Assembly (NCBI RefSeq): GCF_030546645.1 | Contig: NZ_JAUOTO010000007.1 | Location: 124,001 to 188,000, forward strand | Origin: Flavitalea plasmicola | Lineage (GTDB): Bacteria; Bacteroidota; Bacteroidia; Chitinophagales; Chitinophagaceae | Length of the DNA stretch: 64,000 bases | Direction: 5' to 3' | Part shown: positions 25,518-33,464 of the stretch, piece after piece | How the letters are laid out: every line of letters starts with the position of its first letter | Numbering within the stretch: the first letter of the stretch is position 1 | Notes under the pieces: generated by a model | What the model was told of the DNA's origin: nothing | The model's database searches: none | The model's input: only the letters and a program-made list of their open reading frames with translations | Program-made: the position numbers and the translations under genes

Positions 25518-27791
25518 TTATCGTTGGGTGGAATCCCCCTTCTGATCCGATGGTTTCTTAATAGTCGTGGATGACGGCTTGCGGCTATCCCCCGTGTCCG
25601 GCCTGCGGTGGACCACCGGGGTATCCGGCCTTCGATGGGCCGCCGGCGAATCCGGCGGGGCAGAAGCACGACGACCGGAATCCTGTCTTGGCGTAGCTGC
25701 CGCAGCTGCCGGCACCACAGGCGCTAGCCTGGGTGTCAGGGGCTTGTAACCCGGCATCTTCCGGATATTTTGCATCAAAGGATTTCTTGAGCCTTCCGAA
25801 GTATCCAATAAGAACGTACGATTGGCCTTGTCCAAATACTTCAGCAGCCGGGTGCTGTCCCCCGTCAGCCGGGCCCAGTCGGCCGCGCGGCCGGAATCTG
25901 CCTTGAATTGAAGACGGACCAGGTATTTGGGCATCAGGTTCACGCCGGCTATCCTGTTGACATCCGCCAGTCGCTCGTTCCGCAACGTGTCGTTCAGGTA
26001 TTTTTCAACCATGAAAGACGCGATGGGTGCGGCCTGCGCCCCGCCGTATCCCCCATTTTCCACAATGACAGCTACCGCGATCCTGGGATTTTCCCGGGGT
26101 GCAAAACAGACAAACCAGGAGTGGTCGCGCATCTTGAGAACACGACCGTCGATCACTTTCTTATTCTCAGCCGTCCCCGTCTTACCGCACATCGTAATAC
26201 CGGGTATCCGCGCCGGGCGGCCTGTGCCAATCTCGATCACATCCTGCATACCGCTGCGCACCACTTCAAAGACATCATCGGTAATATGCGACACGGGCTC
26301 ATGCTTCTGGTGAAAACGGTTCAGCAACGTGTCTTCTTCCGCAGCGCCTTCGATATCCTTTACAAAATGAGGCGTATAGTAATACCCTTTATTGGCGACA
26401 ATGCACATGGCATTGGCCATTTGCAGCGGAGTGACCGTCATCTTATCCTGCCCTATCCCCATGGTCACCATTGTACAGGAATTCCAGCTGTGGTTGTATT
26501 CCTTGTCATACGCAGCCGTATCCGGAATATTGCCCCCATCCTCACTGGGCAGATCGACCCCGATGCGATGCCCCAATCCAAATGCGTTGACATACTCCTT
26601 CCATTTTTGAAGTCCCTTACGCGAGCTATGATATTCCGGATTATCGACAGTCAACCGGAAAGTGTTACAAAAGAAAGAATTACAAGAGTGGGCTATGGCA
26701 AGACGCAAATTGGCCGCGTGACCAGGCCATTTCTCAAGGCATTTCACCGGTTTGTTGCAGCCATAATAAGTGCCCAGACATCCAATCCCGCTGGAGGGAT
26801 CGATCACCCCTTCGTCCAGGCCGATCAGCGCCCCCACAGGCTTATAGGTCGAGCCGGCGGGATACTGCCCCTTGATTGCCCTGTTCAGCATGGGTCCCGA
26901 AACATCCAGCGCCAGTTTTGCATAGTTGGTCTGCTTGTCCGGTCCGGTCAGCGAGTTGGGGTCATAGTTCGGCCCGGATGCCATGGCCAATATCCCCCCG
27001 GTGGATGGTTCCAGGGCAACAATAGCCCCTGTCTTGCCTGCCAGCAACCGTTCAGCCAGCTGCTGCAGCTCGATATCCATATAGGTATGGAGATTCTTTC
27101 CGGCAATGGCGGGCGTATCCAGGTCCGCATTGCCATAGCGCCTCACCAGCCTGTTCTTATTGTCCTTCAGCCAGAATTCAATGCCCCGCTGTCCCATCAG
27201 CGACTTTTCATAATACTGCTCCAGGCCGCTGCGCCCCACATAGTCGCCCAGCTGATAATAATTGTTGGATCTTCGCAGGATAGCCGAATCGACTTCCCCT
27301 ACATAACCCATGATATGGGCCGCCGCATTGTAAGGATAGACCCTCACCGGTCGCTCCTGCAGGTTAAATCCCGGAAATTTCCAGATATTCTCCTCCAGTC
27401 GGGCATACATCTCCGGTGGCAGCAGATCCTCGAAAATAGTAGGCCGGAAAGGTCCGTTCTTGGCTTTTGCATCCAGGACACGGCTGCGGAACTCCACCGT
27501 ATCGATGCCTATCAGCTGACACAAATACGCTGTGTCGATATTTTTCACCTGCGCAGGCGTGACCATCAGGTCATACAGAATGGTATTGTTGAGTATCGCC
27601 CTTCCCTTACGGTCATAAATGATCCCCCGGGAAGGATAAATGCTTTTCCGGTACAGGGCGTTCTCCTGCGCCTGCTGCTTATACTTCTTGGAGATGATCT
27701 GCAGGTGGAACAATTGCGCCGCGATGATCAGGAACATACCCGCAAATATGAGGCGGACAACATTACTACGGGACTGGTTAAATACAGACAT
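25518..27791 (-). CDS. mrdA: Penicillin-binding protein 2, transpeptidase of elongation
   Basis: A 757-residue class B penicillin-binding protein that cross-links peptidoglycan during cell elongation with RodA. It has an N-terminal membrane anchor (residues 12-30), the PBP dimerisation domain, then the transpeptidase domain with SxxK at Ser314 (AGSTYKPVG), SxN in AHSCNSFFCN and KTG at residue 537 (MCGKTGTAENK). After about residue 680 comes an unusual Pro/Ala/Arg-rich tail with the repeat HRRPDTPVVHRRPDTGDSRK, likely disordered and periplasmic. Fourth gene of the mreB-mreC-mreD-mrdA-rodA series, separated from mreD by heptamer repeat site B. Confidence 0.95.
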   Translation of the reverse strand: MSVFNQSRSNVVRLIFAGMFLIIAAQLFHLQIISKKYKQQAQENALYRKSIYPSRGIIYDRKGRAILNNTILYDLMVTPAQVKNIDTAYLCQLIGIDTVEFRSRVLDAKAKNGPFRPTIFEDLLPPEMYARLEENIWKFPGFNLQERPVRVYPYNAAAHIMGYVGEVDSAILRRSNNYYQLGDYVGRSGLEQYYEKSLMGQRGIEFWLKDNKNRLVRRYGNADLDTPAIAGKNLHTYMDIELQQLAERLLAGKTGAIVALEPSTGGILAMASGPNYDPNSLTGPDKQTNYAKLALDVSGPMLNRAIKGQYPAGSTYKPVGALIGLDEGVIDPSSGIGCLGTYYGCNKPVKCLEKWPGHAANLRLAIAHSCNSFFCNTFRLTVDNPEYHSSRKGLQKWKEYVNAFGLGHRIGVDLPSEDGGNIPDTAAYDKEYNHSWNSCTMVTMGIGQDKMTVTPLQMANAMCIVANKGYYYTPHFVKDIEGAAEEDTLLNRFHQKHEPVSHITDDVFEVVRSGMQDVIEIGTGRPARIPGITMCGKTGTAENKKVIDGRVLKMRDHSWFVCFAPRENPRIAVAVIVENGGYGGAQAAPIASFMVEKYLNDTLRNERLADVNRIAGVNLMPKYLVRLQFKADSGRAADWARLTGDSTRLLKYLDKANRTFLLDTSEGSRNPLMQNIRKMPGYKPLTPRLAPVVPAAAAATPRQDSGRRASAPPDSPAAHRRPDTPVVHRRPDTGDSRKPSSTTIKKPSDQKGDSTQR

Positions 27792-27873
27792 ATAAAGGGA
27801 ACTCCCAACGGGTTACAAAGTACGGTATATTAACGCTGATCGCCTAAAAATCATTGCCTCGGCGACTGGCTTT

Positions 27874-27955
27874 TAGCTACTAGCTGCAAGCTACAAGCTA
27901 CAAGTTCGCTTATTTAAGTCCTGGCTTGCAGCTAGTAGCTTGTAGCTTGAGGCTA
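27874..27955. repeat. Heptamer hairpin repeat, site B (mreD-mrdA spacer)
   Basis: A perfect 16-bp inverted repeat, AGCTACTAGCTGCAAG (27875-27890) with CTTGCAGCTAGTAGCT (27925-27940), is extended on both sides by more AAGCTNC units. It lies between mreD and mrdA, inside a same-strand gene series, and its end covers the mreD stop codon (27953-27955). It may act as a partial terminator or an mRNA stabiliser. Confidence 0.85.
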
Positions 27956-28486
27956 GATAGTATTGGTTCTGAATTTCTGCTTGCGGAAGAACAGCAATTC
28001 TGTCAGCAGCACCAGCAGTAGGCTGACAGCCGTCGAAGCGATGACCTTACCCAAAAAATACAGGAAAGATCCAAAGCTCATCCATTCCAGTAATACCAGC
28101 CATGTATGATGGAGAAAGGTAAGAACGATGACATAAGTCGCATAGGGCGCCCATCCCATACTGACGATGGAAGGAGAAATATAGTTCTTGTCGGCGCCTT
28201 CCTGCGAAATGAGCAGACCAATGACGAAAGGCCTGACATAAGCGATCAGGGTACAGGCCGCAGCATGGAGGCCGGGCGTTTTGCTGAAATAATCCAGGCT
28301 GAGGCCAAAAATGAACCCCACCACCGTGAGGCCGGCCCTGGACAGGCTGAAAGGGAGCCAAAGGATGAACAGGTAATAAAGATAGGGGGTGATAAACCGG
28401 TGCAAGGGCGGCATCTTGAACAGGATGAACACCTGTACCAGGATGAATAAGATGAACCGGATAGTATTTTTCAGCAGCTCGCTCAT
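27953..28486 (-). CDS. mreD: Rod shape-determining protein MreD-like membrane protein
   Basis: A 177-residue protein of about five or six membrane helices (IRFILFILVQVFILFKMPPL at the start). Sequence similarity to MreD is low, as is general in Bacteroidota. The assignment rests on size, topology and position between mreC and mrdA. MreD is a membrane member of the elongation complex. The ATG overlaps the mreC stop by 4 bp (ATGA), so the two are translationally coupled. Confidence 0.85.
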   Translation of the reverse strand: MSELLKNTIRFILFILVQVFILFKMPPLHRFITPYLYYLFILWLPFSLSRAGLTVVGFIFGLSLDYFSKTPGLHAAACTLIAYVRPFVIGLLISQEGADKNYISPSIVSMGWAPYATYVIVLTFLHHTWLVLLEWMSFGSFLYFLGKVIASTAVSLLLVLLTELLFFRKQKFRTNTI

Positions 28487-29337
28487 TGTACTTTTTTACG
28501 GGTAGAGTCCTCTATGCGTTTTTGCTCCTCGAATTGCATATTATCTATAACATACACATACTCAATATTAAAGAAGTTCGTGGCGGGTCTTACTTTCAAT
28601 GTATAGAAATTGCTGGCATTATCCGGGACAATGTCATAAACGGTACCTACCATGATATTGGCCGGGAAGAGCGAAGAAGTCTGGCTGGTGAGGACGGTAT
28701 CGCCTTTGGCCACCTTGGCGCTTTTGGGAATATCCTTCAGAGTTACAAAGAGAGGGCTCAGGCCGTCCCATTCAATGGCGCCTCTTTCCGCTCCATTCTT
28801 CAGCTTGACAACCACTTTGTACTGGCGATGGAGCAGGCTCATCACCGTGGCATAGTTCTCACTGACATTGACCACCGTGCCCACGATACCCTGCGGCCCT
28901 ACCACACCCATATTGGGACGAACCTGCTGGGCAAAGCCCCGGTGGATCGTAAGATAATTGAACTGAAGCGCTGTGGTATTGCCGACGACCTTTGCCTCCA
29001 GGTAGTTGTATTTAAGGATAGACCTGGCCGAGTCCACCCGGATCGTGTCCATCACCAGGCGCCTGTTTGAATCCGGCGCCTCATAATTCTCTTTCAGCAG
29101 CTGGCGCAGACGGATATTTTCCTTCACCAGCGACTCATTGGTCCGCTTTAGCTGGAAATAATATTCGATACCATTGTATTTTTCGTTGATCCTGCCGGTG
29201 AGCTCCGTACTGACATTCATGAAGGCCGCTTCATGGAACTTGTTATATCGGAAGAGGAAGGAAAGGGAAACTATCTGCAACACCAGGAAGAAGAGGAAGT
29301 TAAAATGCCTTCTGATGAAGAGAAAAACGTTACGCAC
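28483..29337 (-). CDS. mreC: Rod shape-determining protein MreC
   Basis: A 284-residue bitopic protein of the elongasome. It has a TM helix at residues 12-30 (HFNFLFFLVLQIVSLSFLF), then a coiled coil (residues 60-85, LKRTNESLVKENIRLRQLLK) and the periplasmic beta-domain pair (VVGPQGIVGTVVNVSENYAT and the SSLFPANIMVGTVYDIV strand). The start is GTG at 29337, coding MRNVFLFIRRHFNFL, which matches the normal family N-terminus; no ATG upstream or nearby fits. It lies 57 bp after mreB. Confidence 0.95.
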   Translation of the reverse strand: MRNVFLFIRRHFNFLFFLVLQIVSLSFLFRYNKFHEAAFMNVSTELTGRINEKYNGIEYYFQLKRTNESLVKENIRLRQLLKENYEAPDSNRRLVMDTIRVDSARSILKYNYLEAKVVGNTTALQFNYLTIHRGFAQQVRPNMGVVGPQGIVGTVVNVSENYATVMSLLHRQYKVVVKLKNGAERGAIEWDGLSPLFVTLKDIPKSAKVAKGDTVLTSQTSSLFPANIMVGTVYDIVPDNASNFYTLKVRPATNFFNIEYVYVIDNMQFEEQKRIEDSTRKKVQ

Positions 29338-29394
29338 CGCTGTGTAGATTTATTTCGGGTTCCTTTTTCTGGTTTTAGTTCGGCCGCCATCCTC

Positions 29395-30420
29395 CTATCG
29401 CATGACGAAGGGATAACGGTCGTAATTCTTCAGGGCGATGCCGGTACCCCGGACAACGCTTTTCAGAGGATCGTCGGCGATGTGTACAGGTAACTTGATC
29501 TTTTGGCTCAGGCGCTTGTCCAGTCCGCGCAATAAGGCGCCACCACCCGTCAGGTAGAGGCCGCGGCGGTAAATGTCGCCTGCCAGCTCCGGTGGTGTTG
29601 TTTCCAGGGCTTTCAGGATAGCTTCTTCGATCTTGAAGATGCTCTTATCGAGCGCTTCGGCTATCTCCTGGTAGCTTACCATGATCTGCTTGGGGATACC
29701 AGTTACCAGGTCGCGTCCATTGACAGGAATATCGTCAGGGGGGTTGTCCAGGTCCTTCAGGGCCGCGCCGATCTGGATCTTTATCTGCTCAGCGGTACGT
29801 TCGCCGATGAGCAGGGAATGGTAACGGCGGAGCGCTTCCATAATATCGGCCGTGAATTCGTCGCCGGCGATCCGGATGGATTGATCGCATACGATCCCGG
29901 CCAGGGCAATGACGGTGATACCGGTGGTACCGCCGCCGATGTCGATGATCATATTACCTACAGGCTCTTCCACGTCGATGCCGATGCCCAGGGCTGCTGC
30001 CATAGGTTCGTGGATCAGGTATACTTCCTTGGCCCCGGCTTGCTCGGCACTGTCCCGGACGGCCCTCTTTTCTACTTCAGTGATGCTGGAAGGGATACAG
30101 ATCATCATCCGCCAGCTGGGCGGGAACAGCGGCTTCTTGGGATAGATCATCTTGATCATCTCCCTGATCATTAGCTCGGCTGCGTTGAAGTCAGCGATAA
30201 CGCCATCTTTCAGCGGTCTTACGGTGCGGATGCTTTCATGGGTCTTTTCGTGCATCATCAGGGCTCGCTTGCCCACGGCCAGCACGGTTTTCGGGTTGTT
30301 GCGATCCAACGCAACGATGCTCGGTTCATTCACCACAATTTCGTCGTTATGTATGATGAGGGTATTGGCGGTACCCAGGTCCATGGCTATTTCTTGCGTA
30401 AGGAAATTGAATAATCCCAT
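29395..30420 (-). CDS. mreB: Rod shape-determining actin homologue MreB
   Basis: A 341-residue actin-like ATPase that organises cell-wall elongation under the inner membrane. It shows a membrane-binding N-terminus (MGLFNFLTQEIAMDLGTANT), phosphate 1 motif AMDLGTANTLI, phosphate 2 GNMIIDIGGGTTGITVIALA and the adenosine motif LTGGGALLRGLDKRL. Full-length. First gene of the mreB-mreC-mreD-mrdA-rodA cluster. The 468-bp region before it carries no gene. A CACCTTTG sequence there (minus strand, 30582-30589) has one mismatch to the -7 consensus and might be the operon promoter. Confidence 0.97.
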   Translation of the reverse strand: MGLFNFLTQEIAMDLGTANTLIIHNDEIVVNEPSIVALDRNNPKTVLAVGKRALMMHEKTHESIRTVRPLKDGVIADFNAAELMIREMIKMIYPKKPLFPPSWRMMICIPSSITEVEKRAVRDSAEQAGAKEVYLIHEPMAAALGIGIDVEEPVGNMIIDIGGGTTGITVIALAGIVCDQSIRIAGDEFTADIMEALRRYHSLLIGERTAEQIKIQIGAALKDLDNPPDDIPVNGRDLVTGIPKQIMVSYQEIAEALDKSIFKIEEAILKALETTPPELAGDIYRRGLYLTGGGALLRGLDKRLSQKIKLPVHIADDPLKSVVRGTGIALKNYDRYPFVMR

Positions 30421-30888
30421 TTTAGTATAAAGGTCAGATTTTTGAAATTTCAGCTATTAGTGCACCCTTGCAGTACCAGTACTTCGTCGGAGCTGCTTCG
30501 ACACGCTCCTCCTCGTCCGTACCCTTCGGTTACCCTCGGGTACCACTTGGACAGCAAAATTGAAGGAAATAATTTGAATTACAAAGGTGAAACCCTTGAT
30601 TCATCGGATTATTTTCCACAAAGCTTTAACTGCCAAATTTTTTTTTGAAGGCCGTCTTCAAAGGGTATAACTCACTGTACAGAACGAAAAAAGTTAGAGT
30701 TGCGTATGTGATGGGCAATGTGCCCGCAAAGATTTTTTCGAATGCAGTCCCTCTCTTGTTTTCGGAAAGGACAAGTCCTTCCGAAAACGATCTCATAATT
30801 GGGAACTTCGCCGGCCCTTCGGCCCTCGGCCCGTCTCGTTCATAACCTTCGCTACGCTTAGTTACAGCCGCCGAGCCTGTGGCTCGTC
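30421..30888. other. Gene-free region with palindromic repeats, mreB-kynA
   Basis: There is no credible gene in these 468 bases. They contain segments of the short-palindrome family: ACTTCGTCGGAGCTGC at 30481-30496, which matches 14 of 16 bases at 37688, GTACCC/GGGTAC (30519-30543) and CGAGCC-TGT-GGCTCG (30872-30886). A larger hairpin is at 30758-30788. The mreB promoter should also be here. Short open frames on the plus strand have no recognisable protein character. Confidence 0.6.
30758..30788. repeat. Long inverted repeat in mreB upstream region
   Basis: GTTTTCGGAAAGGAC (30758-30772) and GTCCTTCCGAAAAC (30775-30788) pair with one bulged A and a 2-nt gap. It could be a terminator for the upstream side or part of the palindrome-cluster repeat family. 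Confidence 0.65.
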
Positions 30889-31962
30889 CTAGCGCGCAAA
30901 CCCCAACCTCTTTTCCATTTCAGCATCCAGTTGCGGCAATCGCTTCCTTTCAATGAGAAAGCTCGTGAGCCCTGCAACGTCTTTGAACAAATGATGCTTC
31001 ATTAACGCCGCGCTCAGGTAATCCTTACCCGTGCTGCCTCCCGTGCCGATGCGCGTACCAATGATCCGGTGTACCATGCTCATATGCCGGTAACGCCAGG
31101 TGCTCAGCTGCTCATCGATCTCCAGCAGCTGATGCAGGACCTGGAAAGGCAGCTGCAGGATGGGATATCCCCGGTAAAGCATGATGAAAAGCGCAGCGCG
31201 GCTCGCAGCAGGAGAAAGCGAGCGACTTTCCGCAAAAGTCCTTTCAGCGAATGGTCCCTCCGGTGAGGGAGCACCGAAGAAGATCCTGTCGAAGAGGTCA
31301 AGGTTGGACTTTTCCCGCTCTGCCAAAGATTCCAGGTAGCGCTGCCTGTAATTCGCCCAGAAAGCAATCCCATGATCCTGCGGTGGAATAACGCCCCCGG
31401 GTATGGGCCCATCCGCAGGCAGGCGGAAGAAAGGCATCCGCTCCAGCCAGGTATTGACCAGTTCAAGAAGAGAAGGGGCGTTTTCGGCCGCTTTGATGGT
31501 ATCTATCTCGGGCTGGCGAAGCTGGGAGACATAATACTGCTGTCCGTACCGATGCTCGTATTTAAGCCCCAGGCGGGCTTCCAACAGCTTAAACTGCCAG
31601 CTCTGGAAGCCGGAGGCAGGACGGAGCATATCCCGGAAGTCCAGGAAATCCATGGGCGTCATGGTCTCCATGATATCGATCTGGTGAACCAGCACTTTCA
31701 GAATGGTTCCGCAACGGCCAAGCCGGTGCACGACGGTTTGCAGCTCCGGAGCGTTGTCATTCAGGGAAGGTTGCTGCATGATGTCGATGACCGAACCGGT
31801 CTCGAACAACAGTTGCTTGAACCAAAGTTCATAGGCCTGATGAATGACGATGAAGAGCATCTCATCATGGGCAGGCTCCCCACGCAGCACGCTCTCCGGA
31901 GATTGTGCGTTCAGGATCTGGTTCAGCTGCAGGTAATCGTTGTAATGGACTTCATTAGACAT
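30889..31962 (-). CDS. kynA: Tryptophan 2,3-dioxygenase
   Basis: A 357-residue haem enzyme that opens the indole ring of tryptophan to N-formylkynurenine, the first step of the kynurenine pathway. The ATG at 31962 (MSNEVHYNDYLQLNQILNAQ) was preferred over a TTG six codons upstream. Conserved parts are HDEMLFIVIHQAYELWFKQL with the substrate-site His, SGFQSWQFKLLEARLGL, and the C-terminal RYRHMSMVHRIIGTRIGTGG with the haem-ligand His and TGGSTGKDYL. The gene follows purD by 27 bp on the same strand; no other kynurenine gene is adjacent. Confidence 0.95.
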   Translation of the reverse strand: MSNEVHYNDYLQLNQILNAQSPESVLRGEPAHDEMLFIVIHQAYELWFKQLLFETGSVIDIMQQPSLNDNAPELQTVVHRLGRCGTILKVLVHQIDIMETMTPMDFLDFRDMLRPASGFQSWQFKLLEARLGLKYEHRYGQQYYVSQLRQPEIDTIKAAENAPSLLELVNTWLERMPFFRLPADGPIPGGVIPPQDHGIAFWANYRQRYLESLAEREKSNLDLFDRIFFGAPSPEGPFAERTFAESRSLSPAASRAALFIMLYRGYPILQLPFQVLHQLLEIDEQLSTWRYRHMSMVHRIIGTRIGTGGSTGKDYLSAALMKHHLFKDVAGLTSFLIERKRLPQLDAEMEKRLGFAR

Positions 31963-31989
31963 ATTGGAGGTATAATACAATTAAGTTCT

Positions 31990-33270
31990 TTACAGGAATT
32001 CATAGCCGATGTCACGCCGGTAGTAAATGCCTTCGTAATTTATCTTTTCCAGCACGTCCCTGGACTTGTCGACAGCCTCGTAAACAGTTTCGGCAAAGGA
32101 TGACACGCACAAGACACGGCCCCCATTCGTCAGCACCTCGCCTTTTTCCATACGGGTGCCGGCATGAAATATCAGGCTGTCCTCCGGCAATGGCTCTTCC
32201 AGTCCCGTGATCGGCAACCCCTTCTCATAGCTCCCCGGATAGCCGCCGCTGACAGCCACAATGGTACAGCAAATACGCGGGTCCATCTCGATCTTCACCT
32301 TGTCCAGGCGCTGTTCAGCCACGGCCAGGAAAAGCTCCGCCAGGTCATTCTTTAGCCGGGGCATCACCACCTCCGTCTCAGGATCGCCCATCCGGCAATT
32401 GTACTCGATGACATAAGGCTCTTCCCCCACCTTAATAATACCGATAAAGATGAAACCCTTATAATCAATGTCCTCTTTTGCCAGGCCTTCCACGGTGGGA
32501 ACAATGATCCGCTGTGTTATCTTGGACATGAAGACCTCGTCGGCGAAGGGTACGGGACTGACGGCGCCCATCCCCCCGGTGTTCGGGCCTTTATCACCTT
32601 CACCTACCCGCTTGTAGTCTTTTGCCTCCGGCAGGACGACGTAATGCCGCCCATCCGTCAGCACGAAGACAGACATTTCGATGCCATAGAGGAATTCCTC
32701 CACGACCACCTTGCTGCCTGCCTCGCCAAACTTATTGCCCTGCAGCATCAGCTCGAACTCGGCCACCGCCTCGATATGGTTTTGACAGATCACCACGCCC
32801 TTGCCCGCTGCCAGGCCATCCGCCTTCAGTACGATCGGCAGGCTATGCTGCTGCAGATAAGTAATACCCTCGCTGAAATTAGCGGTACTGAACTCACGGT
32901 AACTTGCGGTAGGGATCTGATGCCGCTCCATGAATTTCTTGGAAAAGGCCTTGCTGCCCTCCAGCAGCGCGCCTTTTCCGGAAGGCCCAATGACGGGAAT
33001 ATGCTGCAGGTCCGGGTCCGTGGCGAAAAAATCCACAATACCCTTTACCAGCGGCTCTTCCGGGCCTACAATTACCATCCCGATCTTCTGTTTTGAACAG
33101 AACTTCCGGACGCCTTCGAAATCTACAGGAGACAGATCGACATTGGTGCCGCATTGAGCCGTACCGGCATTTCCAGGAGCAATGAATAGTGATGAACAGA
33201 GACTGCTGCCGGCAAGTTTCCAGGCCAGCGCATGCTCTCTACCACCCGAGCCTAACAATAAAATATTCAT
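31990..33270 (-). CDS. purD: Phosphoribosylamine-glycine ligase
   Basis: A 426-residue ATP-grasp enzyme for the second step of purine synthesis, joining glycine to phosphoribosylamine. The N-terminal motif is LLLGSGGREHALAWKLAGS. GPEEPLVKGIVDFF, KADGLAAGKGVVIC and the ATP-grasp region NTGGMGAVSPVPF and EYNCRMGDPETEVVMPRL are all present. Full-length and typical. Upstream of kynA in what looks like a two-gene unit, with a -7-type promoter element about 80 bp before the start. Confidence 0.96.
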   Translation of the reverse strand: MNILLLGSGGREHALAWKLAGSSLCSSLFIAPGNAGTAQCGTNVDLSPVDFEGVRKFCSKQKIGMVIVGPEEPLVKGIVDFFATDPDLQHIPVIGPSGKGALLEGSKAFSKKFMERHQIPTASYREFSTANFSEGITYLQQHSLPIVLKADGLAAGKGVVICQNHIEAVAEFELMLQGNKFGEAGSKVVVEEFLYGIEMSVFVLTDGRHYVVLPEAKDYKRVGEGDKGPNTGGMGAVSPVPFADEVFMSKITQRIIVPTVEGLAKEDIDYKGFIFIGIIKVGEEPYVIEYNCRMGDPETEVVMPRLKNDLAELFLAVAEQRLDKVKIEMDPRICCTIVAVSGGYPGSYEKGLPITGLEEPLPEDSLIFHAGTRMEKGEVLTNGGRVLCVSSFAETVYEAVDKSRDVLEKINYEGIYYRRDIGYEFL

Positions 33271-33352
33271 GGGGGTGTAAATTATGGTGCGCTTTTCAAC
33301 TTAAGTGCCCGAAATTCGAATTTCATGGGCACATTCTGAAAAAGAATTTTTG

Positions 33353-33360
33353 CAAAGGTA
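33353..33360 (-). promoter_or_regulatory. Candidate -7 element upstream of purD
   Basis: TACCTTTG on the minus strand matches the Bacteroidota TAnnTTTG consensus exactly, about 83 bp upstream of the purD start. The expected TTTG -33 box is not evident, so this is a candidate only. Confidence 0.45.
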
Positions 33361-33464
33361 CAACAGCCTGTATATGCGGTATTCCTCCGCTTTTGTCCAT
33401 TAAATGACGCGCAACACCGTCCGTAAGGTATTTATCTGTATTTTAGGCACCAATAATTCAACCC

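Noticed and set aside
25908-27833. A very long open frame on the plus strand opposite mrdA
   Set aside because: It is antisense to a clear PBP2 with all catalytic motifs. The translated product is rich in His, Arg and Gln with no domain and arises from codon bias of the real gene.
30442-30845. Two short plus-strand open frames upstream of mreB
   Set aside because: Low-quality composition, no signal or motif, and the DNA is made of palindromic repeat remnants.
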